Assembly (NCBI RefSeq): GCF_000739715.2
Contig: NZ_BBJC02000003.1
Location: 205,199 to 269,198 of the forward strand
DNA: 64,000 nt
Source: Falsirhodobacter sp. alg1
GTDB taxonomy: Bacteria > Pseudomonadota > Alphaproteobacteria > Rhodobacterales > Rhodobacteraceae
Direction: 5' to 3'
The position numbers and the translations under genes were made by a program. The notes below the pieces were generated by a model. The model saw only the letters and a program-made list of their open reading frames with translations. It had not been told where the DNA came from and ran no database searches. Numbering within the stretch: the first letter of the stretch is position 1; each line of letters begins with the position of its first letter. This document shows positions 1-7,964 of this stretch, piece after piece.

Positions 1-2
1 TC

Positions 3-455
3 CCCCGGTCGCGTGTCATGAAGGATGATGCGCTGCTGGAGGTCGCCTCTACCCGTCCGGCAAGTATCGAGGATCTGAACAAGTCACGGTTGCTGCTGCG
101 TGAGGCGCGCCGTGGTGCCATTGCCGACGGCATTCTGGCTGCGGTAAAGGCAGGGCAGGAGATGAAGGCATCCGATCTGCCCAAGGTGCCGGTCCTGAAG
201 GATAATGCGCAGGTCAATCCGGCGCTGGCCGATTTGTTGCGTGTTCTGCTGAAGGCCAAATCCGAAGATCTGGGCGTTGCCTCGAAGCTGATCGCCTCCT
301 CTGCCGATCTGGATGCGCTGGCCACGGGCGACCGCGATCTGCTGCCGCTCAAAGGGTGGCGGATGGAGGCCTTCGGTGCCGATGCATTGCGTTTGTGCAG
401 GGGGGAAATTGCCCTTTCCGCCAAGGGCAACTCCGTAAAGATCGTAACGCTTTAA
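3..455 (+). CDS. rnd: Ribonuclease D, C-terminal part (5' end outside window)
   Basis: The reading frame is open from the first bases of the window and ends in TAA. The visible 150 residues begin PRSRVMKDDALLEVAS, which fits the link between the catalytic DEDD exonuclease domain and the HRDC domain of RNase D (3'-5' exonuclease for tRNA and structured RNA maturation). The conserved acidic exonuclease residues lie outside the window, so only the C-terminal helical HRDC half can be judged. The ATG at 18 is an internal methionine, not the start. The gene converges on a lipoprotein gene and their ends overlap by 4 nt. Confidence 0.8.
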   Translation, partial: PRSRVMKDDALLEVASTRPASIEDLNKSRLLLREARRGAIADGILAAVKAGQEMKASDLPKVPVLKDNAQVNPALADLLRVLLKAKSEDLGVASKLIASSADLDALATGDRDLLPLKGWRMEAFGADALRLCRGEIALSAKGNSVKIVTL

Positions 456-895
456 GGCGTTGCGGTCACCGAATTGGTTGCGCCGCGCACAACGATGTGG
501 CGTACACCCTGCAAGACATCCCGTTTGATTGCGGTGGCTGCGATGATCGGCTGGATCACCGTGCTTTTCGTGCTTTCGGGGGGGGTGCTGCGGAACTCCA
601 GCGTCAGGGTGCCGTCCTGAACCGGCGTTGCCACCAGCGACGATCCATACCAGCCCGGTGCTGCGGCGATGCCGGATGCGCGAACGATGGCACCGGTCGG
701 GGTAGGGGCGATCGATACCGATTGCACCTGCGCGATAAGCGGGCGGGTATCCACGACAACGGCGGCGGCAGGTGGTGCATCTTCGGGCCGCGGCGAATCC
801 GCGCCGCCGTTCAGCCATGTCCCCGGGTTCATCCGGTTGCAACCAGCCAGCGCAAGGCCCACGGCCAGAATGTAGAATAGCGGTTTGGTCATCAT
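452..895 (-). CDS. Small lipoprotein of unknown function
   Basis: A 147-residue protein starting MMTKPLFYILAVGLALAGC. The N-terminus is a type II signal peptide: Lys near the start, a hydrophobic stretch and the lipobox LAGC (Cys19), so it should be lipidated and anchored to a membrane. The mature part is Pro/Ala-rich at first and then a beta-rich region ending VVRGATNSVTATP. I recognise no domain. It is convergent with rnd (4 nt overlap) and divergent from sufE, about 115 nt from that start. Similar small lipoproteins occur beside rnd or sufE in Rhodobacteraceae as far as I recall, but no function is known to me. Confidence 0.75.
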   Translation of the reverse strand: MMTKPLFYILAVGLALAGCNRMNPGTWLNGGADSPRPEDAPPAAAVVVDTRPLIAQVQSVSIAPTPTGAIVRASGIAAAPGWYGSSLVATPVQDGTLTLEFRSTPPESTKSTVIQPIIAATAIKRDVLQGVRHIVVRGATNSVTATP

Positions 896-1009
896 GTCCC
901 CCTCGTTTGCAATAGTGCTAGCGTAACCGGCTGCGGTTGAAAAGCGTGACAGGCTGGACCTTTGGGCTTGGGCGTCTTACCTCTCACTCCGAAGAACCGG
1001 AGGGCGACC

Positions 1010-1417
1010 ATGGCCACACAGGCATTTGAAGACATCGCGGATACATTCGAATTTCTTGATGACTGGGAAGACAGGTATCGCCACGTCATCGATCTGGGCA
1101 AGGCAATGCCCGAAATGAACGACGCGCTGAAGGCACCTGCGACCAAGGTAGATGGCTGTGCCAGCCAGGTCTGGATCCACCCGCGTATTGAAAATGGTAC
1201 GTTCGATTTCGATGGCGACAGTGATGCGATGATCGTGCGCGGTCTGATCGCCATTCTGCATGCGCTCTATTCAGGGGTGCAGGTGGGGGATATCGCGAAA
1301 ATCGATGCCTCGGCCGAACTGGCCCGGCTGGGGTTGGACAGCCACCTGTCTGCCCAACGCTCTAACGGGGTGCGGGCCATGGTGACCCGCATCCAGGAAG
1401 TTGCCGCCGCTGCCTGA
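1010..1417 (+). CDS. sufE: Cysteine desulfuration protein SufE
   Basis: A 135-residue SufE-family protein that takes persulfide sulfur from the cysteine desulfurase SufS and passes it to the SufBCD scaffold for Fe-S cluster assembly in the cytoplasm. The persulfide-carrying cysteine is Cys50 in KVDGCASQVW, and the C-terminal SNGVRAMVTRIQ segment is typical. The start is the ATG at 1010, after GGAGGGCGACC; a longer frame from 962 adds 16 residues without family resemblance. It stands alone; the other suf genes are not in the window. It converges on pepP with a 2 nt gap. Confidence 0.9.
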   Translation: MATQAFEDIADTFEFLDDWEDRYRHVIDLGKAMPEMNDALKAPATKVDGCASQVWIHPRIENGTFDFDGDSDAMIVRGLIAILHALYSGVQVGDIAKIDASAELARLGLDSHLSAQRSNGVRAMVTRIQEVAAAA

Positions 1418-1419
1418 GA

Positions 1420-3189
1420 TCAGATGGCGCGGGTCGCGGAATGCAGCCATGCGGCTGCCTTCTTCGAAATACGCGGCAGCAGAAGCTCCACCACCTTGGC
1501 GTGATAGGCGTTCAGCCAGTCACGTTCATCCCGTGACAGGGCATCCACCAGCACAAGGCGCAGATCGAAGGGAACGAAGGTGATCGTGTCAAAGCAAAGC
1601 TGGTCACGATCATCGGTGATCCTGGGCGCCTTTTCCGTCACCATCAGGTTTTCGAGCCGGATCCCGAAGGCACCCTCGCGGTAATACCCCGGTTCGTTCG
1701 AGAGGATCATCCCCGCTTCAAGCGGCACCTCGGAAATGCGGGCAATGCGCTGCGGGCCCTCGTGGACCGACAGGAACGCCCCGACACCATGCCCTGTGCC
1801 GTGATTGAAATCACGACCGTCCAGCCACAGCGGAAAGCGGGCCAGCGGGTCCAGATCACGGCCCGACAGGCCGACAGGCCAGCGCGCGCGGGTCAATGCG
1901 ATCAGCCCCTGCAGCACACGGGTGTAGCAATTGCGGGCCTCATCCCCCGGATCCCCTATGGCGATCGTGCGGGTGATATCTGTCGTCCCATCGACATATT
2001 GACCTCCGGAATCGACCAGAAGCAATTCATCCATGCCGATTGCGCGATTGCTGTCTTCGGTGACCCGGTAGTGCATCATCGCGCCATTCGGACCCGAACC
2101 GCAGATGGTTTCAAAGCTGATCTCGCGCAGTGCATTCGTGGCACGACGAAAGTTCTCCAGCTTGGTGACCACATCGATTTCGGTCAGCCCGCCCTTCGGT
2201 GCCGTTTCGTCCAGCCAGGCAAGAAATTCGACCATGGCCGCGCCATCCCGCAGATGCGCCTCGCGTGCTCCGGTGATTTCGGCTTCGGTCTTCAGTGCCT
2301 TGGGCAACCGGCAGGGATCGTCCGCCTCCACGATTTTCACATTCTCGATCAGCATCAGTCGCAATGCCACCGGGGCAGAGGCGGCATCAAGCTGCACGGG
2401 GCCGCTGAGGCCGCGCACTGCAGATTCCAGCTCGGCCACGGGGTGCAACCTGACGTCAGGCCCGAGAGCCGCCAGAACGTCATCGGAATATTTGGCGGCA
2501 TCGGCAAACAGGTCGACCTTGCCGTCACGGTGCAGCAGGGCAAAGGCATGTGTTACCGGATTGCGCGCTACATCCGTGCCACGGATGTTCAGCAGCCAGC
2601 AGATGCTGTCGGGCAGCGTCAGGATGGCAACCTCGGCCGCGAGGGATGCCCCTACTTCAGCCCTTTTTTCAGCGGAAGTCTTACCGGCGAGTTCGTCCGG
2701 CTGGAGGAACACGGCGCCGGCAGGCGGGGCAGGTTGATCCGCCCAGATGCGATCAACCAAGTTCTTAACCGGTTTCAGCGTGACGCCGGCAGCCCGCATT
2801 GCCGTAATTTCTGCATGCGTGTGCAGCCACGGATCAAATCCGATCGTCCCCTTGCAGTTTTCGGCAATCCATTTCCCCAGTGTCACATCCGGCCAGGGAA
2901 CCGGCGTGAAATGGGCCAGATCGACCTGGTGTTTGACCTGTGTACGGTAACGTCCGTCAATGAACACTCCGGCTTTGTCTGCCAGAACCACGCAGAATCC
3001 GGCAGAGCCTGTGAACCCCGTCAACCATGCCAGCCGGTCGTCCCGCGGTGCGACGTATTCACCCTGATGGGCATCGGCACGCGGCACGATGAAACCATCC
3101 AGCCCTTCGGCCCGCAGCTCTTGTCGCAATTCCGCCAGGCGGGTGGCACCAAGGTCAGGGCGGGCGGTGGTGGTGAAGTTCTGAAACAT
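1420..3189 (-). CDS. pepP: Xaa-Pro aminopeptidase (M24B)
   Basis: A 589-residue metallopeptidase that removes an N-terminal residue preceding proline. The length and order match the long AMPP form: two creatinase-like N-terminal domains (about 1-310), then the pita-bread catalytic domain. The dimetal site is intact: two Asp in VDSGG..DITRT, His in HGTGHGVG, Glu in LSNEPGYY and Glu in RLENLMV. The start ATG shares one base with the cobT stop (TGATG), so translation is probably coupled to cobT in a leftward cobS-cobT-pepP unit. No functional link to cobalamin is known; the pairing is likely positional. Confidence 0.9.
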   Translation of the reverse strand: MFQNFTTTARPDLGATRLAELRQELRAEGLDGFIVPRADAHQGEYVAPRDDRLAWLTGFTGSAGFCVVLADKAGVFIDGRYRTQVKHQVDLAHFTPVPWPDVTLGKWIAENCKGTIGFDPWLHTHAEITAMRAAGVTLKPVKNLVDRIWADQPAPPAGAVFLQPDELAGKTSAEKRAEVGASLAAEVAILTLPDSICWLLNIRGTDVARNPVTHAFALLHRDGKVDLFADAAKYSDDVLAALGPDVRLHPVAELESAVRGLSGPVQLDAASAPVALRLMLIENVKIVEADDPCRLPKALKTEAEITGAREAHLRDGAAMVEFLAWLDETAPKGGLTEIDVVTKLENFRRATNALREISFETICGSGPNGAMMHYRVTEDSNRAIGMDELLLVDSGGQYVDGTTDITRTIAIGDPGDEARNCYTRVLQGLIALTRARWPVGLSGRDLDPLARFPLWLDGRDFNHGTGHGVGAFLSVHEGPQRIARISEVPLEAGMILSNEPGYYREGAFGIRLENLMVTEKAPRITDDRDQLCFDTITFVPFDLRLVLVDALSRDERDWLNAYHAKVVELLLPRISKKAAAWLHSATRAI

Positions 3190-5063
3190 CAGCGCATATT
3201 CCTCATTCCAAGAACGCGGGCACGCTTTCTCGGGTCAGCATCGAACAGGGCGGCCAGCTGTTCGGTCATCGCGCCGGCCAGCTGCTCAACATCCGTAATT
3301 GTTACGGCTCGGTCGTAGTAACGGGTCACATCATGGCCGATACCGATGGCCAACAGTTCGACCGCGCGACGGCGTTCAACCATGGCGATCACATCGCGCA
3401 GGTGCTTTTCCAGATAATTGGCCGGATTGACGGAAAGCGTACTGTCATCCACGGGGGCGCCATCGGAAATGACCATCAGGATCTTGCGGGATTCAGGGCG
3501 GGCCGTGATCCGCCGATGTGCCCATTCAAGCGCCTCACCGTCGATGTTTTCCTTCAGCAGCCCCTCTTTCATCATCAGCCCGAGGTTGGGGCGCGCGCGC
3601 CGCCACGGCGTATCGCCGCCCTTGTAGATGATGTGCCGCAGATCGTTCAGCCGCCCGGGCTGCTGTGGCCGCCCTTCGGCCAGCCATGCCTCGCGGCTTT
3701 GTCCGCCCTTCCAGGCGCGGGTGGTGAAACCGAGGATTTCAACCTTCACCTGGCAGCGCTCCAGCGTGCGGGCCAGCACATCGGCACAGATCGCGGCAAT
3801 GGAGATCGGGCGCCCGCGCATGGAGCCGGAATTATCCAGAAGCAACGTCACGCAGGTATCACGGAATTCGGTATCATGCTCTATCTTGAAAGACAGCGGC
3901 ATGGTCGGATTGGCGACCACGCGCGCCAGACGGCCCGCGTCCAGCGTGCCTTCTTCCAGATCGAATTCCCACGACCGGCTTTGCTGCGCCTGCAACCTGC
4001 GCTGCAATTTGTTTGCAAGGCGGCTGACCGCGCCTTTCAGCGGCTCAAGCTGCTGGTCGAGATAGGCGCGCAACCGTTCCAGTTCCACGGGCTCGGCCAG
4101 ATCCTCGGCGCGGATCTCCTCGTCGAAGCGAGGGCTGTATACCTTGTAGTTCGGATCTGCATCCGAATGTGCGGCAGGGGGCGGAGGCTCGTTCGGGGCA
4201 TCGCCCTCGGGCATCTCGGCCTCTTCGCCCTCTTGCTGCTCGGCGCTTTCATCGCTGGATACCTGCGCTTGAGAGCTGTCCTGCTGCTCTTCCTGGCTGC
4301 GCTCGGAGGCGGCATCATCCTCGTCATCGGCGCCGTCCTGATCAGCGTTGGATTCCGGCTCCTGCTCGTCCTCCTCCGCCTCGTCCGGTGCCTCGTCGGC
4401 GGGATCTTCCATATCGGGGTCATCGCCCAACTGGTCGCCATACCCCATGTCGGAAATCATCTGGCGGGCAAAGCGGGCAAAAGCAGCCTGATCGGCCAGC
4501 ACATCGTCCAGCGTTTCCAATGTGCCGCCGGCCTGATCCTCGATAAAGCCGCGCCATAGTTCCATGACGTTGTTGGCCCCGGCGGGCAGCGGGCGGCCGG
4601 TCGCCAGATGGCGCACCAGATATCCCGCAGCCGTGGCCAATGGCGCATCCTGCGCCTGACGGATCTGCCCGTATCCCTTGCGATCCGCCTCATGGCCGAT
4701 CTTGGCATCGATATTCGTGGCGGTGCCGGGCATATCCCTTGCGCCCATCGCCTCGCAGCGCGCGGTTTCCATGGCGTCGAAGATGTCACGCGCCAAAGGC
4801 CCCGACGGGGTATAGCGGCTTGCCGTCGCCTCGTTGTGATAGCGGCGGCGCAGGGCAAAGGCATCGGCGGTGCCGCGGGCCAGTAGCACCTCGTCCCGGG
4901 TCATGCGGCGGGTGACCTGTGGCAGACGCATGCCCTCACGGGTCATCCCCGGTGGATCGACGGAATAGGAGATTGTCATCTCGCTATCCCGCGCCATGGT
5001 CTTCGTCGCTTCGGCCAGCGCTTTTTTGAACGGATCGGCGGGGTTGTCGGAGGGTTTGCTCAT
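3189..5063 (-). CDS. cobT: Cobaltochelatase subunit CobT
   Basis: A 624-residue CobT, the VWA-containing subunit of the aerobic cobaltochelatase (CobNST) that inserts Co2+ into hydrogenobyrinate a,c-diamide at ATP cost. The central third, roughly residues 210-300, is a very acidic, Gln/Ser-rich low-complexity linker typical of CobT. The C-terminal VWA domain carries a MIDAS motif in [13 protein letters not shown] (near residue 410). cobS lies 29 nt upstream on the same strand and pepP is coupled downstream. cobN, the large chelating subunit, is not in the window, which is common because cobST is often unlinked from cobN. Confidence 0.93.
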   Translation of the reverse strand: MSKPSDNPADPFKKALAEATKTMARDSEMTISYSVDPPGMTREGMRLPQVTRRMTRDEVLLARGTADAFALRRRYHNEATASRYTPSGPLARDIFDAMETARCEAMGARDMPGTATNIDAKIGHEADRKGYGQIRQAQDAPLATAAGYLVRHLATGRPLPAGANNVMELWRGFIEDQAGGTLETLDDVLADQAAFARFARQMISDMGYGDQLGDDPDMEDPADEAPDEAEEDEQEPESNADQDGADDEDDAASERSQEEQQDSSQAQVSSDESAEQQEGEEAEMPEGDAPNEPPPPAAHSDADPNYKVYSPRFDEEIRAEDLAEPVELERLRAYLDQQLEPLKGAVSRLANKLQRRLQAQQSRSWEFDLEEGTLDAGRLARVVANPTMPLSFKIEHDTEFRDTCVTLLLDNSGSMRGRPISIAAICADVLARTLERCQVKVEILGFTTRAWKGGQSREAWLAEGRPQQPGRLNDLRHIIYKGGDTPWRRARPNLGLMMKEGLLKENIDGEALEWAHRRITARPESRKILMVISDGAPVDDSTLSVNPANYLEKHLRDVIAMVERRRAVELLAIGIGHDVTRYYDRAVTITDVEQLAGAMTEQLAALFDADPRKRARVLGMRNMR

Positions 5064-5092
5064 TCGCGTCTCCGGGGGAAGAGAGCGCCCCC

Positions 5093-6067
5093 TTATTTCA
5101 TTGCGGTCGAGGCGGCGCTTTCTGGAAGCTCTTCGCCAAAGCAGCGCTGATAGAACTCAGCAACCGTCTGGCGCTCCAGCTCATCGCACTTGTTCAGAAA
5201 GGTCAGGCGGAAGGCATAACCGACATTCTGGAAGATCTCGGCATTCTGGGCCCATGCGATCACGGTCCGTGGTGACATGACGGTGGAAAGATCACCGTTC
5301 ATGAACGCGGTCCGGCTCATATCCGCGACCGTCACCATCTGTCCGATCGTCTTGCGGCCCTTCTCGGTGTTGTAATGCGGGGCCTTGGACAGGATGATGT
5401 TCACCTCGGCGTCATGGCTCAGATAGTTCAGCGTGGCCACAAGGCTCCACCGGTCCATCTGGCCCTGGTTGATCTGCTGGGTGCCGTGGTAAAGGCCGGT
5501 CGTGTCGCCCAGACCGACCGTGTTCGCGGTGGCGAACATGCGGAATGACGGGTGGGGGGTGATGACCTCGTTCTGGTCCAGCAGGGTCAGCTTGCCGTCG
5601 GTTTCCAGCACGCGCTGGATAACGAACATGACATCCGCACGACCTGCGTCATATTCATCGAACACGATGGCGCAGGGGTTCCGCAGCGCCCAAGGCAGAA
5701 TGCCTTCCTGAAAGCTGGTGACCTGTTTGCCGTCCACCAGCTTGATGGCGTCCTTACCGATCAGATCGATCCGGCTGACATGGCTATCAAGGTTGATCCG
5801 CACGCAGGGCCAGTTCAGTCGGCTGGCGACCTGTTCGATATGCGTCGATTTTCCCGTGCCGTGATAACCCTGGACCATCACACGGCGGTTGAAGGCAAAT
5901 CCGGCAAGAATGGCCAGCGTGGTATCGGGGTCGAACTTGTATGTCGGGTCTTCGGTCGGAACGCGATCGGTGCGTTCGGCAAAGCCTTTGACCTTCATAT
6001 CAGTGTCGATGCCGAAAACTTCGCGGACAGAGATTTCCTCGGTGGGTTTCGCAGGCATATCCGACAT
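5093..6067 (-). CDS. cobS: Cobaltochelatase AAA+ subunit CobS
   Basis: A 324-residue AAA+ ATPase, partner of CobT in the CobNST chelatase. Walker A is GYHGTGKST (about residues 67-75) and Walker B is AIVFDEYD; the sensor region reads [12 protein letters not shown]. The start chosen is ATG at 6067 ([11 protein letters not shown]), preceded by AAAGAGGACGTC. A longer frame to 6124 would add 19 residues that do not look conserved. It is first in the leftward cobS-cobT-pepP operon and divergent from a short-chain dehydrogenase, with 123 nt between the starts. Confidence 0.93.
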   Translation of the reverse strand: MSDMPAKPTEEISVREVFGIDTDMKVKGFAERTDRVPTEDPTYKFDPDTTLAILAGFAFNRRVMVQGYHGTGKSTHIEQVASRLNWPCVRINLDSHVSRIDLIGKDAIKLVDGKQVTSFQEGILPWALRNPCAIVFDEYDAGRADVMFVIQRVLETDGKLTLLDQNEVITPHPSFRMFATANTVGLGDTTGLYHGTQQINQGQMDRWSLVATLNYLSHDAEVNIILSKAPHYNTEKGRKTIGQMVTVADMSRTAFMNGDLSTVMSPRTVIAWAQNAEIFQNVGYAFRLTFLNKCDELERQTVAEFYQRCFGEELPESAASTAMK

Positions 6068-6190
6068 GACGTCCTCTTTGCTTAGGGATGTGTCGTTCAT
6101 GGAACATTCATGCAGGACACGCAAGACCGGAACCTACGGCGCATGCAGCCGGTTCAAATAGCTTGTGCAAACAATAGCAGAGCATGTGAA

Positions 6191-6943
6191 ATGAGGTTTT
6201 CCGACAAGATCGTCGTCGTCACCGGGGCAGGGTCCGGAATTGGTGCCGCAACAGCCCGCAGGTTTTCCGAGGAGGGGGCCATCCTGTTGCTGGTCGGGCG
6301 TACCGAGAGCAAGCTGGAGGAAACCGCACGGGAGATGGATGCGGATCGTACCCATATCATCGTGGCGGATATTGCGGCAGAGGGCGATGCGGAGCGGATC
6401 GTGACCGCCGCCGATGATCTTGGCGGAATTGATGTGCTGGTGAACAATGCGGGCATTGCGGTCGGCGGTACGATCGAAAATGTGACGGTGGGAAACTGGC
6501 AGCGCCAGATCGATGTCAATCTCACCGGCACATTCCGGATGACCAAGGCCGCGTGGCCCGCCCTGAAGGCGCGCCGGGGAAATATTGTCAATGTCTCCTC
6601 GGTATCCGGGCTGGGCGGCGATTGGGAGATGTTTGCCTATAACGCCTCCAAGGGCGGGGTCAGCAATATGACCCGTGCGCTGGCGCTGGATGGTGCAAAA
6701 GACGGCGTCCGGGTGAATGCGGTCAATCCGTCCTTCACCGCAAGTGGAATGACCACGAAAATGGTGGGCAACGAGGAGACGATCCGCAAGTTCAGTGAAC
6801 GCATGCCGCTCGGGGCTCCGGCAGATCCGGCGGCGATCGCGGCCGTCATTGCCTTTCTGGCGTCTGAGGATGCCCGCTTTGTCACCGGGGTGAATCTGCC
6901 GGTGGATGGCGGGCTCATGGCCTCCAATGGCCAGCCCGCCTGA
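6191..6943 (+). CDS. Short-chain dehydrogenase/reductase, FabG-like
   Basis: A 250-residue classical SDR oxidoreductase. It has the nucleotide motif TGAGSGIG (11-18), NNAG (about 86-89) and the catalytic set Ser137, Tyr150, Lys154 (YNASK). The C-terminal LASEDARFVTGVNLPVDGG is standard. The residues after beta-2 (LLVGRTESK) include an Arg, which tends to favour NADP(H), but this is inference. The ATG at 6191 gives a normal N-terminus (MRFSDKIVVVTG); a longer frame from 6110 adds 27 unconserved residues. The substrate is unknown and no neighbouring pathway gene suggests one. Confidence 0.85.
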   Translation: MRFSDKIVVVTGAGSGIGAATARRFSEEGAILLLVGRTESKLEETAREMDADRTHIIVADIAAEGDAERIVTAADDLGGIDVLVNNAGIAVGGTIENVTVGNWQRQIDVNLTGTFRMTKAAWPALKARRGNIVNVSSVSGLGGDWEMFAYNASKGGVSNMTRALALDGAKDGVRVNAVNPSFTASGMTTKMVGNEETIRKFSERMPLGAPADPAAIAAVIAFLASEDARFVTGVNLPVDGGLMASNGQPA

Positions 6944-6947
6944 CAGG

Positions 6948-7580
6948 TCAATCGCGGAAGAAGCGGCTTTCCTTGATCTGGTCCCACGCCCAGACAACTT
7001 CCTGCAACCGTTCCTCATCGGCGCGGTTGCCGCCGTTCATGTCAGGGTGCAGATCCTTGACGAGGCTTTTGTACTGCTTGCGAATTTCCAGGCGGCCCCA
7101 AGTGTCCCGTGCCTCAAGGATCTCCAGCGCCTTGCGTTCGGTAGGCGGCAGCTTGCGCGTGGCACCATTGTTGACGCGCTGCGGCGCGGGGGAGGAACGG
7201 TCGCCCAATATTCCCATCGGATCGTCGATCCCGACACGGGACCAGACATGCCCCTCATCAGGGCGTTTGGTGAACGGCCGCGCCTCGCTTCCCCCGAAGC
7301 GGTCCTTATCAAGGAATTCCTGGAAATCATCCTCGGTCTTGCCTTGGAAGAAGTTCCATTTCAGGTTGTATTCACGAACATGCTCTTTGCAGAACCATAC
7401 GAATTCATCCAGATGGTCAGGAGAGCGCGGTGCCCGGTACAGGCCCGCTTCGGAGCATCCCGGATATTCGCACTGCCGTGTGGACGCTTCCTGTGCGCCG
7501 GACATCCCCCGTCGGCCGGTTTTGCGGCGTTTCTTGTCGGTTGAAACCCGTAGGTCGAATTCGAAGGGAGCTTTGGACAT
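6948..7580 (-). CDS. J-domain protein next to bolA
   Basis: A 210-residue protein with a C-terminal J domain (about 145-208) holding the HPD motif in LVKDLHPDMNGG, so it should stimulate an Hsp70/DnaK ATPase. The N-terminal part has a Cys pair (CEYPGCSEAGLYRAP) and a later Cys in FVWFCKEHVREYN, possibly a small metal-binding module; it lacks the G/F and zinc repeats of DnaJ. The start MSKAPFEFDL at 7580 is chosen over a longer frame to 7661 that would run into the bolA leader. It is divergent from bolA, an arrangement I recall as conserved in alphaproteobacteria beside cobST. Confidence 0.85.
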   Translation of the reverse strand: MSKAPFEFDLRVSTDKKRRKTGRRGMSGAQEASTRQCEYPGCSEAGLYRAPRSPDHLDEFVWFCKEHVREYNLKWNFFQGKTEDDFQEFLDKDRFGGSEARPFTKRPDEGHVWSRVGIDDPMGILGDRSSPAPQRVNNGATRKLPPTERKALEILEARDTWGRLEIRKQYKSLVKDLHPDMNGGNRADEERLQEVVWAWDQIKESRFFRD

Positions 7581-7653
7581 TATCAGGGCCTTTCCGAGTC
7601 GGAGGCGTGAGTTTAGTGATTTGAGCAGCAAGGAGAAGGGGGGACCCATCACA

Positions 7654-7905
7654 ATGAGCATTACAGACGAGATTACCCAGCGACTGACCGCGCAATTTTC
7701 ACCAACCGAGCTGGAGGTGGAGGATGAAAGCGAGGCCCACCGCGGGCATTCCGGCTTTCAGGAGGGCGGGGAAAGCCATTTTCGCGTGCTGATCCGCGCG
7801 CCGGAGCTGGCAGCAATGGGGCGGATTGCCCGCCACCGTGCGGTTCATGCAGCACTTGGCCCCATCATGACGCGCATCCATGCGCTCGCACTGGACGCTG
7901 CGTAA
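7654..7905 (+). CDS. bolA: BolA family protein
   Basis: An 83-residue BolA-type protein. BolA proteins work with monothiol glutaredoxins in Fe-S/iron handling and as stress and morphology regulators. Visible features are MSITDEITQRL at the N-terminus, the conserved His42 in SHFRVLI, His32 in the upstream loop, and the helix RHRAVHAALGPIM. The ATG at 7654 follows AAGGAGAAGGGGGG, a strong purine-rich site although somewhat distant. It is divergent from the J-domain gene, with 73 nt between the starts. Confidence 0.92.
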   Translation: MSITDEITQRLTAQFSPTELEVEDESEAHRGHSGFQEGGESHFRVLIRAPELAAMGRIARHRAVHAALGPIMTRIHALALDAA

Positions 7906-7964
7906 GCTGTCTTGCGCCTACGGATCAGGGGAATAGGCTTCGGGCAAATCACCGGAGCCTATTC

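Noticed and set aside
18..455. The ATG at 18 as the start of a complete small gene
   Set aside because: The frame stays open to the window edge and the residues before Met continue the RNase D family sequence.
1762..3318. A 518-residue plus-strand frame opposite pepP
   Set aside because: pepP has all metal ligands; the antisense frame has no motif or ribosome site.
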